Positions 1 to 11,962 of a DNA stretch of 64,000 bases are shown piece by piece. The DNA is from Hyperoodon ampullatus. Lineage: Eukaryota > Chordata > Mammalia > Artiodactyla > Ziphiidae. Both the position numbers and the translations under genes were made by a program. Numbering within the stretch: the stretch's first letter is position 1; each line of letters begins with the position of its first letter. Under the pieces are notes generated by a model. The model did not search any database, was not told the DNA's origin, and worked only from the letters and a program-made list of their open reading frames with translations. Location: the NCBI GenBank assembly GCA_949752795.1, contig OX457071.1, positions 75,171,983 to 75,235,982 on the forward strand. Direction: 5' to 3'.

Positions 1-2996
1 TCTAGGAGGTGGGTCAAAAAGGGTCTTGTTGTGATTTATGTCATAGAGTGTTCTGCCCATGTTTTCCTCTACGAGTTTGATAGTGTCTGGCCTTACATTT
101 AGGTCTTTAATACATTTTGAATTTATTTTTGTGTATGGTGTTAGGGAATGTTTTAATTTCATTCTTTTACATGTAGCTGTCCAGTTTCCCAGCACCACTT
201 ATTGAAGAGGCTGTCTTTTCTCCATTGTATATTTTTGCCTCCTTTATCAAAAATAAGATGACCATATGTTCATGGGTTTATCTCTGGGCTTTCTATCCTG
301 TTCCATGGATCTATATTTCTGTTTTTGTGCCAGTAGCATACTGTCTTGATTACTGTAGCTTTATAGTATAGTCTGTAGTACGGGAGCCTGATTCCTCCAG
401 CTCTGTTTTTCTTTCTCCAGATTGCTTTGGCTATTCAGGGTCTTTTGTGTTTCCATACAAATTGTGAAATTTTTTGTTCTAGTTCTGTGAAAAATGCCAT
501 TGGTAGTTTGATAGGGATTGCATTGAATCTGTAGATTGCTTTGGGTAGTAGAATCATTTTCACAATGTTGATTCTTCCAATCCAAGAACATGGTATATCT
601 CTCCATCTGTTTGTATCATCTTTAATTTCTTTCATCAGTGTCTTATAGTTTTCTGAATAGCAGTCTTTTGTCTCCTTAGCTAGGTTTATTCTTGGTATTT
701 TATTCTTTTTGTTGCAATGGTAAATGGGAGTGTTTCCTTAATTTCTCTTTCAGATTTTTCATCATTAGGATATAGTAATGCAACAGATTTCTGTGCATTA
801 ACTTTGTATCCTGCTACTTTACCAAATTCATTGATTAGCTCTAGTACTTTTCTGTTAGCATCTTTAGGATTCTCTATGTATAGTATCATGTCATCTGCTA
901 ACCGTGACAGTTTTACTTCTTCTTTTCTGATTTGGATTCATTTTATTTCTTTTTCTTCTCTGATTGCTGTGGCTAAAACTTCCAAAACTATGTTGAATAA
1001 TAGTGGTGAGAGTGGACAACCTTGTCTTATTCCTGATCTTAGAGGAAATGGTTTCAGTTTTTCACCATTGAGAATGATGTTGGCTGTGGGTTTGTTGTAT
1101 ATGGCCTTTATTATGTTGAGGTAAGTTCCCTCTCTGCCTACTTCCTGGAGGGTTTTTATCATAAATGGGTGTTGAATTTTGTTAAAAGCTTTATCTGCAT
1201 CTATTGAGATGATCATACACTTTTTCTCCTTCAATTTGTTAATATGGTGTATCACATTGATTGATTTGTATATATTGAAGAATCCTTGCATTCCTGGGGT
1301 AAATCCCACCTGATCATGGTGTATGATCCTTTTAATGTGGTGTTGGATTCTGTTGGCTAGTATTTTGTTGAGGAATTTTGCATCTATGTTCATCAGTGGT
1401 ATTGGCCTGTAGTTTTCTTTCTTTGTGACATCTTTGTCTGGTTTTGGTATCAAGGTGATGGTGGCCTTGTAGAAAGAGTCTGGGAGTGTTCCCCCCTCTG
1501 CTATATTTTGGAAGAGTTTGACAAGGATAGGTGTTAGCTCTTCTCTAAATGTTTGATAGAATTCACCTGTGAAGCCATCTGGTCCTGGACTTTTGTTTGT
1601 TGGAAGATTTTTAATCACAGTTTCAATTTCAGTGCATGTGATTGGTCTGTTTATATTTTCTATTTCTTCCTGGTTCAGTCTCAGAAGGTTGTGCTTTTCT
1701 AAGAATTTGTCCATTTCTTCCAGGTTGTCCATTTTATTGGCATAGAGTTGCTTGTAGTAATCTCTCATGATCCTTTGTATTTCTTCAGTGTCGGTTGTTA
1801 CGTCTCCTTTTTCATTTCTAATTCTATTGATTTGAGTCTTCTCCCTTTTTCTCTTGATGAGTCTGGCTAATGGTTTATCAATTTTGTTTATCTTCTCAAA
1901 GAACAAGCTTTAGCTTTATTGATCTTTGCTATAGTTTCCTTCATTTCTTTTTCATTTATTTCTGATCTGATCTTTATGATTTCTTTCCTTCTGCTAACTT
2001 TGGGGTTTTTTTTTTTTCTTCTTTCTCTAACTGCTTTAGGTGTAAGGTTAGGTTGTTTATTTGAGACGTTTCTTGTTTCTTGAGGTAGGATTGTATTGCT
2101 ATAAACTTCCCTCTTAGAACTGCTTTTGCTGCCTCCCATAGGTTTTGGGTCGTCGTGTTTTCATTGTCATTTGTTTCTAGGTATTTTTTGATTTCCTCTT
2201 TGATTTCTTCAGCGATCTCTTGGTTATTTAGTAGTGTATTGTTTAGCCTGCATGTGTTTGTATTTTTTACAGATTTTTTCCTGTAATTGATATCTAATCT
2301 CATAGAGTTGTGGTTGGAAAAGATACTTGATACGATTTCAATTTTCTTAAATTTACCAAGGTTTGATTTGTGACCCAAGATATGATGTATCCTGGAGAAT
2401 GTTCCATTACCACTTGAGAAGAAAGTGAATTCTGTTGTTTTTGGATGGAATGTCCTATAAATATCAATTAAGTCCATTTTGTGTAATGTATCGTTTAAAG
2501 CTTCTGTTTCCTTATTTATTTTCATTTTGGATGATCTGTTCATTGGTGAAAGTGGGGTGTAAAAGTCCCCTACTATGATTGTGTTACTGTCGATTTCCCC
2601 TATTATGGCTGTTAGCATTTGCCTTATGTTTTGAGGTGCTCCTATGTTGGGTGCATAAATATTTACAATTGTCCTATCTTCTTCTTGGATTGATCCCTTG
2701 ATCATTATGTAGTGTCCTTCTTTGTCTCTTGTAATAGTCTTTATTTTAAAGTCTATTTTGTCTAATATGAGAATTGCTACTCTGGCTTTCTTCTGATTTC
2801 CATTTGCATGGAATATCTTTTTCCATCCCCTCACTTTCAGTCTGTATGTGTCCCTAGGTCTGAAGTGGGTGTCTCGTAGACAGCATATATATGGGTCTTG
2901 TTTTTGTATCCATTCAGCCAGTCTGTGTCTTTTGGTTGGAACATTTAATCCATTTACATTTAAGGTATTTATCGATATGTATGTTCCTATTACCAT
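1..2996 (-). pseudogene. L1 ORF2 (endonuclease-reverse transcriptase), frameshifted and cut by the window edge
   Basis: The product would be the L1 endonuclease/reverse transcriptase that carries out target-primed reverse transcription. The endonuclease domain reads from 2996 to about 2000 in one frame. The reading frame then shifts near the T-run at 2009-2019 and again near 1900. A long RT segment runs from 1906 to 938, with the fingers/palm block SPGPDGF and the [11 protein letters not shown] motif. After further stops the RT continues around 889-686 and 635-361 in other frames. In the endonuclease the usual catalytic Glu (QETH block) is replaced: residues 41-42 read RD (2871-2876). In the RT active-site box the two aspartates remain (about 890-895) but the preceding Phe is Leu. 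It is a decayed copy. Confidence 0.92.
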
Positions 2997-3054
2997 TTTC
3001 TTAATTGTTTTGGGTTTGTTATTGTAGGTTTTTTCCTTCTCTTGAGTTTCCTGC

Positions 3055-3997
3055 CTAGAGAAGTTCCTTTAGCATTTGTTTTAAAGCTGGTTTGGTGGTG
3101 CTGAATTCTCTTAGCTTTTGCTTGTCTGTAAAGGTTTTAATTTCTCCGTGGAATCTGAATGAGATCCTTGCTGGGTAGAGTAATCTTGATTGTAGGCTTT
3201 TCCCTTTCATCACTTTAAATATGTCCTGCCACTCCCTTCTGGCTTGCAGAGTTTCTGCTGAAAGATCAGCTGTTAACCTTATGGGGATTCCATTGTATGT
3301 TATTTGTTGTTTTTCCCTTGCTGCTTTTAATATTTTTCCTTTGTATTTAATTTTTGATAGTTTGATTAATATGTGTCTTGGCTTGTTTCTCCTTCGATTT
3401 ATTCTGTATGGGACTCTCTGCACTTCCTGGACTTGATTGACTATTTCCTTTCCCATATTAGGGAAGTTTTCAACTATAATCTCTTCAAATATTTTCTTAG
3501 TCCCTTTCTTTTTCTCTTCTTCTGGGACCCCTATAATTCGAATGTTGGTGTGCTTAATGTTGTCACAGAGGTCTCTGATACTGTCCTCGATTCTTTTCAT
3601 TCTTTTTTCTTTATTCTGCGGTAGTTATTTCCACTATTTTATCTTCCAGGTCACTTATCTGTTATTCTGCCTCAGTTATACTGCTATTGATTATTTCTAG
3701 AGAATTTGTAATTTCATTTATTGTGTTGTTCATCACTGTTTGTTTGCTGTTTAGTTCTTCTAGGTCCTTGTTAAACATTTCTTGTATTTTCTCCACTCTA
3801 TTTCCAAGATTTTGGATCATCTTTACTATCATTATTCTGAATTCTTTTTCAGGTAGACTGCCTATTTCCTCTTCATTTGTTTGTTCTGGTGGGATTTTGC
3901 TTTGCTCCCTCATCTGCTGTGTGTTTCTCTTTTTTCTCATTTTGCTTAACTGTGTTTGTGGTCTCCTTTGTGAAGGCTGCAGGTTCATAGTTCCCAC
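3055..3997 (-). pseudogene. L1 ORF1 (RNA-binding chaperone), frameshifted
   Basis: ORF1p is the trimeric nucleic-acid chaperone that coats L1 RNA. The N-terminal part (3997-3662) is charged and heptad-like, ending in a coiled-coil stretch (EKIQEMFNKDLEELNSKQ region). The C-terminal part (3600-3055) holds the RNA-binding region, with the IRIIGVPEEE block at its start and REKQQITYNGIPIRL in the C-terminal domain. The two halves are in different frames with a stop between about 3620 and 3662, so no full-length protein is possible. The most upstream Met at 3997 may not be the native start; a second Met (MRKKRN) lies about 20 codons downstream. Confidence 0.88.
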
Positions 3998-3999
3998 TG

Positions 4000-6113
4000 T
4001 TTTTGGTGTCTGCCCCCAGTGGCTAAGGTTGGTTCAGTGAGTTGTGTAGGCTTCCTGGTGGAGGGGACTGGTGCCTGTGTTCTGGTGGATGAGGCTGGAT
4101 CTTGTCTTTCTGGTAGGCAAGAGTGCATCCGGTCATATGTTTTGGGGTGTCTGTGACCTTATCATGATTTTAGGCAGCCTCTCTGCTAATGGGTGGCGTT
4201 GTGTTTCTGTCTTGCTAGTTGTTTGGCATAGGGTGTCCAGCACTGTAGCTTGCTGGTCGTTGAGTGGATCTGGGTCTTAGTGTTGAGATGGAGATCTCTG
4301 GGAGAGCTTTCTCCATTTGATATTGCATGGAGCTGGGAGGTCTATGGTGGACCAATGTCCTGAACTCGGCTCTCCCATGTCAGAGGCACAGGCCTCACAC
4401 CCAGCTGGAGCACCAAGACCCAGTCAGCCACATGGGTCAGAAGAAAAAGGAGAAAAAAAGGAAGAAAGAAAGAATAACATAAAATAAAGTTATTTAAAAA
4501 ATAAAAGTTATTCAAATAAAAAATTTTAAAAATTATTAGAATAAAAATTTTTTAAGTGATTTAAAAAAGAAAGAAGAGAGCAAACAAAGCAGAAAACAAA
4601 TCCACCAGTGATAACAAGCACTAAAAACTATACTGAATAAAAAACAAAAAACGGGCAGACAGAACCCTAGGACAAATGGTAAAAGCAAAGCTATACAGAC
4701 AAAATCACACAAAGAAGCATACACATACACACTCACAAAAAGAGAAAAAGGAAAAAAGTATATATATCTATATATAAAAAGGAAGAGAGCAACCAATTCA
4801 ATAAACAAATCTACCAATGATAATAAACGCTAAATACTAAACTATGATAAACTTAAAACCAGAAACAAGTTAGATGCAGAAATCAAACCCCAAGTCTACA
4901 TTTGCTTCCAATATCCACCACCTCAATTTGGGATATTCGTTGTCTGTTCAGGTATTCCACAGATGCAGGGCACATCAAGTTGATTGTGGAGATTTAATCC
5001 GCTGCCCCCAAGGCTGCTGGGAGAGATTTCCCTTCTCTTCTTTGTTCTCACAGCTCCCGGGGCTCAGCTTTGGATTTGGCCCTGCCTGGGCGTGTAGGTC
5101 ACCTGAGGGTGTCTGTTCTTCGCTCAGACAGGACGGGATTAAAGGAGTCGCTGATTCGGGGGCTCTGACTCACTCAGGCCGGGGGAAGGGAGGGGCACGG
5201 ATGCGGGGCGAGCCTGCAGCGGCAGAGGTCGGCGTGACATTGCACCAGCCTGAGGCGCGCCGTGCGTTCTCCCAGGGAAGTTGTCCCTGGATCCCGGGAC
5301 CCTGGCAGTGGCGGGCTGCACAGGCTCCCGGGAGGGGAGGTGTGGAGGGTGACCTGTGCTCGCACACAGGCTTCTTGTTGGCGGCATCAGCAGCCCCAGC
5401 GTCCCACGCCCGTCTCTGGGGTCCGCGCTTTCAGCCGCGGCTCGCGCCCGTCTCTGGAGCTCCTTTAAGCGGCGCTCTTAATCCCCTCTCCTCACGCACC
5501 AGGAAGCAAAGAGGGAAGGAAAAGTCTCTTGCCTCTTCGGCAGGTCCAGACTTTTTCCCGGACTCCCTCCCGGCCAGCCGTGGCACACTAACCCCCTCCA
5601 GGCTGTGTTCACGCCGCCAACCCCAGTCCTTTCCCTGCGCTCTGACCGAAGCCCGAGCCTCAGCTCCCAGCCCTGCCCATCCCAGCGGGTGAGCAGACAA
5701 GCCTCTCGGGCTGGTGAGTGCCGGTAGGCACCGATCCTCTGTGCGGGAATCTCTCCGCTTTGCCCTCCGCACCCCTGTGGCTGCGCTCTCCTCCGCGGCT
5801 CCGAAGCTCCCCCTGCTCCGCTACCTGCAGTCTCCACCCGAGAAGGGGCTCCTAGTGTGTGGAAACCTTTCCTCCTTCACAGCTCCCTCCCACTGGTGCA
5901 GGGCCCGTCCCTATTCTTTTGTCTCTGTTTTTTCTTTTTTCCTTTGCCCTACCCTGGTACGTGGGGAGCTTCTTGCCTTTCGGGAGGTCTGAGGTCTCCT
6001 GTCAGCGTTCAGTAGGTGTTCTGTAGGAGTTGTTCCACATGTAGATGTATTTCTGGTGTATCTGTGGGGAGGAAGGTGATCTCCGCGTCTTACTCTTCCA
6101 CCATCTTGAAGCA
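4000..6113 (-). promoter_or_regulatory. L1 5' UTR / internal promoter region
   Basis: Upstream of ORF1 the element has an A/T-rich low-complexity part (about 4440-4880; A-rich on the plus strand) and then a GC- and CpG-rich part (about 4980-5880), as expected of the L1 5' UTR that carries the pol II promoter. The YY1-like motif at 6098-6108 marks the expected transcription start of the element. A 272-codon open frame runs antisense here (4874-5692, plus strand); it is discussed in the findings and is not called as a gene. Confidence 0.75.
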
Positions 6114-6399
6114 TATCTCGAAACTCAAAATTTAAATTGAATCATAGTCTAGTTAATCTTTTATAATTAATTGCTCCATGTACAGCCACTGATCATTTCA
6201 GCATCCTAAGTCCCAAATCTGAGGTAACTGACGTTTGGCGAAGTCGTTATCTGCTTTTGATTCCATCTGTGCCGTCTTAACTGCTCTTTGAAATTACAGG
6301 GTCCAGGTGTTGTGCAGCTTAGGCTTTTTTTTCATCTCTTCGTTAGCCTTATTTATATAAATGGGTTAATACTGTTTTAGTTGTGACATCTAATTTTTT

Positions 6400-6960
6400 A
6401 GAAAACGGCTAATATTTGGATAGCCTTAGGTTTAGGTCAGAGTTTACAGAGATGCAGAGAGTTCCAGACACACCGTTCCCGTTTCCCCCGTTGCCGATGT
6501 CTTACTACAGCAGGTCTGCCCCAGGAACCCACGCTGGTACGTTACCACTAACCTGCATTCTGTCCTCAAATTTCATCAGTTTCCCCCAATGCTCTTCTCT
6601 GTTCCAGGATCCTGTCTAGGTTCCTAGATTACATTTAGCTGTCATGTCTCTGTAACCTCCTCTGGTTTGTGACAGTTTGTCAGGCTTCCCTCCCCTTGTG
6701 CTGCCCACTGACCAGGAACCCTGGAGGGCTTCATGGAAGAGGGCACATCCAGGATCTTTGCTTTACAGCATCCTTTTGAGGGCAAACTGATCCCTCACTT
6801 CTCTGAGAGTGAAAGGGACCCCGACCCTTTGCTTGTCCCAGTCAGCACCACCACCCGTGATAAAGGGAGATGTCACCAGTGTTGATGTCAATCTTCTCTC
6901 TTCTGCTGCTGAGAAACAGATGCCTCTTCTGTGAAGCCTGGTCCCCAGTGCGGTTTGTAA
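6400..6960 (-). repeat. Old LINE-1 (L1M-type) 3' UTR remnant
   Basis: The text around 6500-6700 (GTCTTACTACAGCAGGTCTG, then TTCCAGGATCCTGTCTAGG and ACATTTAGCTGTCATGTCTC) matches my memory of L1M 3'-UTR sequence, read here in reverse. It is strongly diverged and non-coding. Subfamily is not assigned. Confidence 0.6.
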
Positions 6961-9080
6961 CTGTCGCTGGTCCCCCGTGTGGCCCCTTCCACTATGGCGT
7001 GAGGCTGGGACCCGGCCATGCCCTCATACCCCTGGTAGGGCTCACCGATGGGTGGAAGCCTGTGTGGTATGAGGGACACAGCAAGGACCCTGTAGAGGCA
7101 CAATGCCCCCACTCCGGACAGGCCGTGTAAGTCCTCAGCCGCTCTGGGGTTGGCCCCATCAGCTGCTCTGAGGTCAGGACCAGAGGGTCTCTGGAGGCTC
7201 CCAGGGGAGACGAGGTTGCCCAGCCATCTGGGAGGAGAGCGGGAAGAGGGGATAACATCTGAGGACTGAGGCTTTTGCCAAAGAGACTGAGCAGATCCCT
7301 GGGGGTAATGCTTCAATGATCCCATCAGACTGGATCGACTGAATCCTGGGAAATTCCGTCCCCGCCGCCTCACTGCAGTGCCCGGGGCTCCTGGGGACAA
7401 GCAGCTCAGGGATGGAGAGGGGCAGAGGAAGGGGTGTGGGGGGGTGCCCTGCACGGGCCGTACATGCCCCAGTCAGGTTCATTGTGGGCTGCAGCTGCCG
7501 GGGCAGAACCCCAGAGCATCCTCTGTTTCATGTCCTCAGCACTTCTGTAAGTATCGGAGGATAGATGGGCTTCTGCAATTCCTAGTTATAAATTTCATCT
7601 TTAGTCATCACTCCTGCAAAAGGGACTCACTACGGGTTTCCAGATAATCGCAGAATACTGTGACAGATGGAGCTGCAGACCTACTTTCTGGGACACGAGG
7701 ACGCTTTGCCTAATGAGGGAGATGAAACATTTATGACCCTCATGTTTCACTTCCAACCCAAAGCCTAGGATATTTCATAAATATTATTTTATATCAAAGC
7801 TTGCAGAATCACTATCCCAGGAGCATTTGATCAGTCAGATATTTCCTCTCTGGAAAGGCTCTTGTGAGATCAGAGCCATGTGTGTAGCTACACAGGACAC
7901 ACGTGCAGTGGGGAGGCCGACTCCCAGCCTGGGCTGTTCAGCCGAGAGCCGCCCCGGGAAGGAAACACCAGGCGCTGCTCTGTTTCATCAGCACCAGTGC
8001 TGCGCGGAAGGGGTGAAGTCTGCAATGGAATTTAAACAGCTATGCGAGCTTTGGAGAGGTCCAATCCTCCCTGCGCTCTGGGGCACACAGAGATGCGATT
8101 TTCAGCACCTCGAAAGGGAGAAAAATGGGGGATCATGGCATAGGATGTAAGCGCTGGGGTTTGCCGGGAGGGGGTGTGCTCACGCCAATGTCACCAAGGA
8201 GGAAGCAGAGTCAGGGAGGTGCCGGGGATTTGGACCGAGGTCCCAGGGCTGCTTTGTGGGAACCAGGGCTCAGAGCAACCTCTGGGCAAAACCAAAACAA
8301 ACCCCCAAGACTTCATCTGTGTAACTTTACCAGGAACTGTACTGCTTAGCATCTCCTTCGGTCTTCACTACAACCCTATAGATGATGTACAGCAAGAAGT
8401 CTTGTTCTCATCTGATGTAAGGATCGGAAGCTCAGAGGGACAGTTTCCCAGCTTAGAGCTGGGCTAAGCCTCCTTCTGGCTCCACTGTGTGGTGCCCATT
8501 TCCCAAGAGTGGGTGAAGCTGGCCGAGGGCAGCTGCTTCTGACGTTTCCCACCGGCTCTCTAAAGGGGGCTGTTCTCTCCTTCAGATCATGGCAGTGCCG
8601 GGGGGACAGGCCTGGTGGACAGTCAGGCCGAGAGCATCCCAACCATGCTCGGACAACCTGACACCGCCAGGCCAACTTCCTAGACATTGTTTGTTACCCT
8701 CACCCGCCAAGCCCCAGTTTCCTCCTTTGTCCAACGAGGATGCGTGTAAATCAATAAACGCACACGCGGGCCCACATGCACACCCACCCTGTTTGCTGGC
8801 GAACAACAATGACACTTAACTTGCAAGACTTTTCTCAGGCTGAACACGCAACAAGCCTCAGTCACCACATTCTTGCAGGGCCCTGAAGTAGGGTGACCAT
8901 GATCCCCATTTTGTGAAGGAGGAGGCTGGGGCACGAGGTCCCCACCTGGGGTCAGCAGAGCTTTTGCCCCCGAGTCCTGCCTCAGGGTGCCCGGCAGGTG
9001 GGGACCGTGCAGGGATGGTGGGACCCACTGTGTCCATGGCCCTGACCACCTACGTGGAACCAGGAGATTTTTTTTTTTTC
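6961..9080. other. Non-coding stretch without recognised gene
   Basis: Moderately GC-rich unique-looking DNA. Several frames stay open for 60-190 codons on both strands (for example 6888-7454 minus) but show no domain, no low-complexity-free composition and no supporting splice or start context. A MIR-like scrap may lie at about 8330-8440. Nothing else was seen. Confidence 0.5.
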
Positions 9081-9460
9081 CACATTTTATTTTTTTTTAA
9101 CATCTTTATTGGAGTATAATTGCTTTACAATGGTGTGTTAGCTTCTGCTTTATAACAAAGTGAATCAGCCATACATATACATATATCCCCGTATCCCCTC
9201 CCTCTTGCGTCTCCCTCCCACCCTCCCTATTCCACCCCTCTAGGTGGTCACAAAGCACCGAGCTGATCTCCCTGTGCTATGCGGCTGCTTCCCACTAGCT
9301 AGCTATTTTACGTTTGGTAGTGTATATATGTCCATGCCACTCTCTCACTTCGTCCCAGCTTACCCTTCCCCCTCCCGGTGTCCTCAAGTCCATTCTCTAC
9401 ATTTGCGTCTTTATTCCTGTCCTGCCCCTGGGTTCTTCCGAACCATTTTTTTTTTTTTAG
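9081..9460 (-). mobile_element. Cetartiodactyl-type L1 3' end, 5'-truncated
   Basis: A T-rich start (9069-9098) is followed by TTTATTGGAGTATAATTGCT and the L1 3'-UTR block GGTGGTCACAAAGCACCGAG at 9244-9263. This is the reverse complement of the 3' end of artiodactyl/cetacean L1. It is a short, 5'-truncated insertion. A target-site duplication is not clear. Confidence 0.85.
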
Positions 9461-10430
9461 ATTGCAGGCGATTCTTTGAGTGTAACGTCCAACTGTTGCA
9501 AAAAGTAAGAAAAATCATTCCAATCGTTCTTGTCTCCTTTTTGAAAGTGTGCTCAGCCCATTTCTCATGTCCCGGTCAGAAGGATTCTGAGCAGGCACAT
9601 GAATGAGCGGACTTCTGAGTGATGCCACGTCCTCAAAGGATCACGTCAGTGAAGCAGCCGAGCCCGGCGTTCAGGCTTTGATCTCGGCCTTGAATCAGGC
9701 AGCCAGTTAGCCGCAGCAGATCCTTCTTAATTATCCCAACTGTAACTGGGAAGCCTTGGCCAACCACTCGATATAGGAACACCCGGCATCTGACACCAAA
9801 GTCACGTGTCCTTCCCTTGGAACACATCTGGAACCCCGGTACACACACCCTCATTCCTCCAGAGAGTGGACACGCCACTCACAACACTTCGCTATTATAA
9901 AATACCTCTAACATTTTTCAGGTTTAAAAGCCAAACACACAGCCACCTCTGTGCAGAGCGCAGGCCTTGTCCTCGCCACCTGGTCCTCGGACGCCCCATC
10001 CCCGAGGGCACGCAGAGCCGGCGGCTGGGCTGCCCTCCGCCGGAAGCCCCAGGGTCCGAGGGGCCTTTCTGCACTGGGGGTGCTGGCGGGATCAGTTCCA
10101 GGTTGTCCCCAGGACGGGCTGCCTGTCTGGAGAAGACCGCCTACCTGGGGCCTGAGGTCCACGCCTGGCTGACCCCACGTCCCTCCCACCGCCACCGTGA
10201 CACGGATGCCTCGCGGCCCTCTCTCCTTTCTTCTTCTTCCCAGGAGCCAGCGAGCATCTTTTGTCATCTTTCTTCCTCCATAGCTCACTTGTTTTTGGTT
10301 TCAGTCTTTCCACGCTCTTTTCTAAAGCGTCAAATATTCCGGATGGACCTGTGGCATTTTGATGCCACTTTGCTCACCCTGGACATCCCTTAATGTGACA
10401 CCCAGGGCAGATTAAATACATGCTGAACAA
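9461..10430. other. Non-coding stretch, no recognised feature
   Basis: Mixed-composition DNA. An open plus frame (9806-10393, 195 codons) crosses a GC-rich part and has overlapping open frames on the other strand, which is typical of stop-poor GC-rich sequence rather than of a gene. Confidence 0.5.
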
Positions 10431-10439
10431 ACGAATGAA

Positions 10440-11023
10440 CTGTTGCAGGAAGGGGGACCCCTTCCAGGGCCCGAGGGCGGAGAGCAGGAGAGTAAGGGAA
10501 CCCAGGAGAACGGCTCTCCGCGCGGCTCACAGTCTGGGGTTTACGGCGACGGGGTTACTTTCCGGGTTGTCTCTGGCCAATCATCTTCCTCGGCCCATAT
10601 TTGGTCTGACTCGGCCCTTCCTGGTGGCGCGCGCATCTCTCGGCCAAGATGGAGTCCAGCGCGAGGGTTTCTGGGAGGCTGGCAGGACCAATCGTCTCTT
10701 CCCTCCTCCTTTCGGCCCCGCCCGAATTCTCCCGGTTAGTTCTCAGCGGTAGCGCTGCGTTCTTTCTGCGGATCTCCTGTGGTGAGACGACTCACGGGAG
10801 TGGTTAGCGTCCTGTGGCCAGGCCAAGGCAGGCCGTTTCGGTCAGCGGTTCCCTAACAGGACGAAGGAGTGAATTTCATTTTTGGCCACACAAGGCACAC
10901 CAGCCAGGCCAAATCCCAGGCGACCATGTCGTTCACGAACAGAGAACTGGGACATATTTCACTTGCTGATTTGGGATCGACATTGAGAAGCAAGACATTG
11001 AAGAAGGTTAAAAAACTGTAAGT
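10440..11023 (+). promoter_or_regulatory. GC-rich promoter-like block followed by a splice donor; possible lncRNA first exon or solitary LTR
   Basis: This short CpG-rich island in otherwise ordinary DNA carries two CCAAT boxes (10577-10581 and 10688-10692), an Sp1-type GGCCCCGCCC (10714-10723) and a YY1-like AAGATGG (10646-10652). Downstream is a short open frame of 31 codons (10926-11021, good start context CGACCATGT), whose end overlaps a strong donor, GTAAGT at 11018-11023. The arrangement resembles a promoter plus first exon, but an endogenous-retrovirus LTR of similar architecture would look the same. I do not recognise a protein. Confidence 0.3.
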
Positions 11024-11380
11024 ACCGATTAAGATCTTAACGAGCTTTTTAATGCTAAAATTGGTCCTCACCTGGTTCCCTTGTGTAAGGAGGGCTCATT
11101 AACGGATATGTGAGGAGATGAAGACGTGAGGCCGGGTCCTGTGGCCTCAGGGGGACAGATCAGAAGCCTGTCTCTCGGTCGGAATGGACCTCAGCTCTCA
11201 GGGCAGGACTGCCCAGCGCCTTCTGTCTTTCACTTTGCTTCCACTATTTTCTGCTATAACTCCATGTATTTCACATTCAAACTCCCCAAGAGGAGAATCC
11301 GATTAGTCTATTCCAGTGGTGAAAATTAAATTAACCCCCGATTCAGAGCAGGGATATTCAAACTAATTAAGCCACGCTCT

Positions 11381-11949
11381 GGGCTTCCCTGGCGGCGCAG
11401 TGGTTAAGAAGCTGCCTGTCGGGCTTCCCTGCTGGCGCAGTAGTTGAGAGTCCGCCTGCCGATGCAGGGGACACGGGTTCGTGCCCCGGTTCGGGAAGAT
11501 CCCACATGCCGCAGAGCGGCTGGGCCCGTGAGCCATGGCCGCTGGGCCTGCGTGTCCGGAGCCTGTGCTGCGCAACGGGAGAGGCCACAACAGTGAGAGG
11601 CCCGCGTACTGCAAAAAAAAAAAAAAGAATCCGCCTGTCAATGCAGGGGACACGGGTTCGAGCCCTGGTCCGGGAAGATCCCACATGCCGCGAAGAAACT
11701 AAGCCATATGCCACAACTACTGAGCCTGCGCTCTAGAGCTCGCGAGCCACAACTACTGAGGCCGCGAGCCACAACTACTGAAGCCTGCACACCTAGAGCC
11801 CGTGCTCCGCAACAAGAGAAGCCACTGCAATGAGAAGCCTGCGCACCGCAACGAAGAGTAGCTCCCGCACGCCGCAACTGGGGAAAACCCGCGTGCAGCA
11901 ATGAAGACCCAACGCAGCCAAACATAAAAATAAATAAAATAAAATAAAA
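11381..11949 (+). mobile_element. CHR-type SINE, long form (host of a nested SINE)
   Basis: A tRNA-derived head beginning GGGCTTCCCTGG, with A-box-like GGCGCAGTGG and, after the nested insertion, B-box-like GGTTCGAGCCC, continues into a long tail with CCACAACTACTGAGG repeats and ends in (AAAAT)n. It is flanked by a perfect 13-bp target-site duplication TAAGCCACGCTCT at 11368-11380 and 11950-11962. It is interrupted by a second SINE at 11421-11624. Confidence 0.95.
11421..11624 (+). mobile_element. CHR-type SINE, short form, nested in the previous SINE
   Basis: A short-form CHR copy (head, then CCATGGCCGCTGGGCCTGCG and a poly(A) tail) is inserted in the head of the long-form SINE. Its 15-bp duplication AAGAAGCTGCCTGTC (11406-11420) / AAGAATCCGCCTGTC (11625-11639) has two differences and begins at a TT|AAGA endonuclease-type site. 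Confidence 0.95.
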
Positions 11950-11962
11950 TAAGCCACGCTCT

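Larger units (their letters stand above)
1..6113 (-). mobile_element. LINE-1 retrotransposon, 3' end outside the window
   Basis: Read on the minus strand this is an L1 in canonical order: GC-rich 5' UTR (about 6113 to 4000), ORF1 (3997 to 3055), a ~60-bp spacer, then ORF2 (2996 to the window edge). The 5' end is essentially full length: a YY1-like CAAGATGGTGG sits at 6098-6108 just inside the element start, where L1 promoters carry such a site. Both ORFs are interrupted, so this copy cannot mobilise itself. The 3' UTR and poly(A) lie beyond base 1, so the target-site duplication cannot be checked. Confidence 0.95.

Noticed and set aside
6888..7454. 188-codon minus frame
   Set aside because: Overlaps an old LINE remnant at its end and shows no protein-like features.
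11421..11500. tRNA-like head with A and B boxes, considered as a tRNA gene
   Set aside because: It belongs to the SINE: no complete cloverleaf acceptor stem, flanked by target-site duplications, present in many copies.
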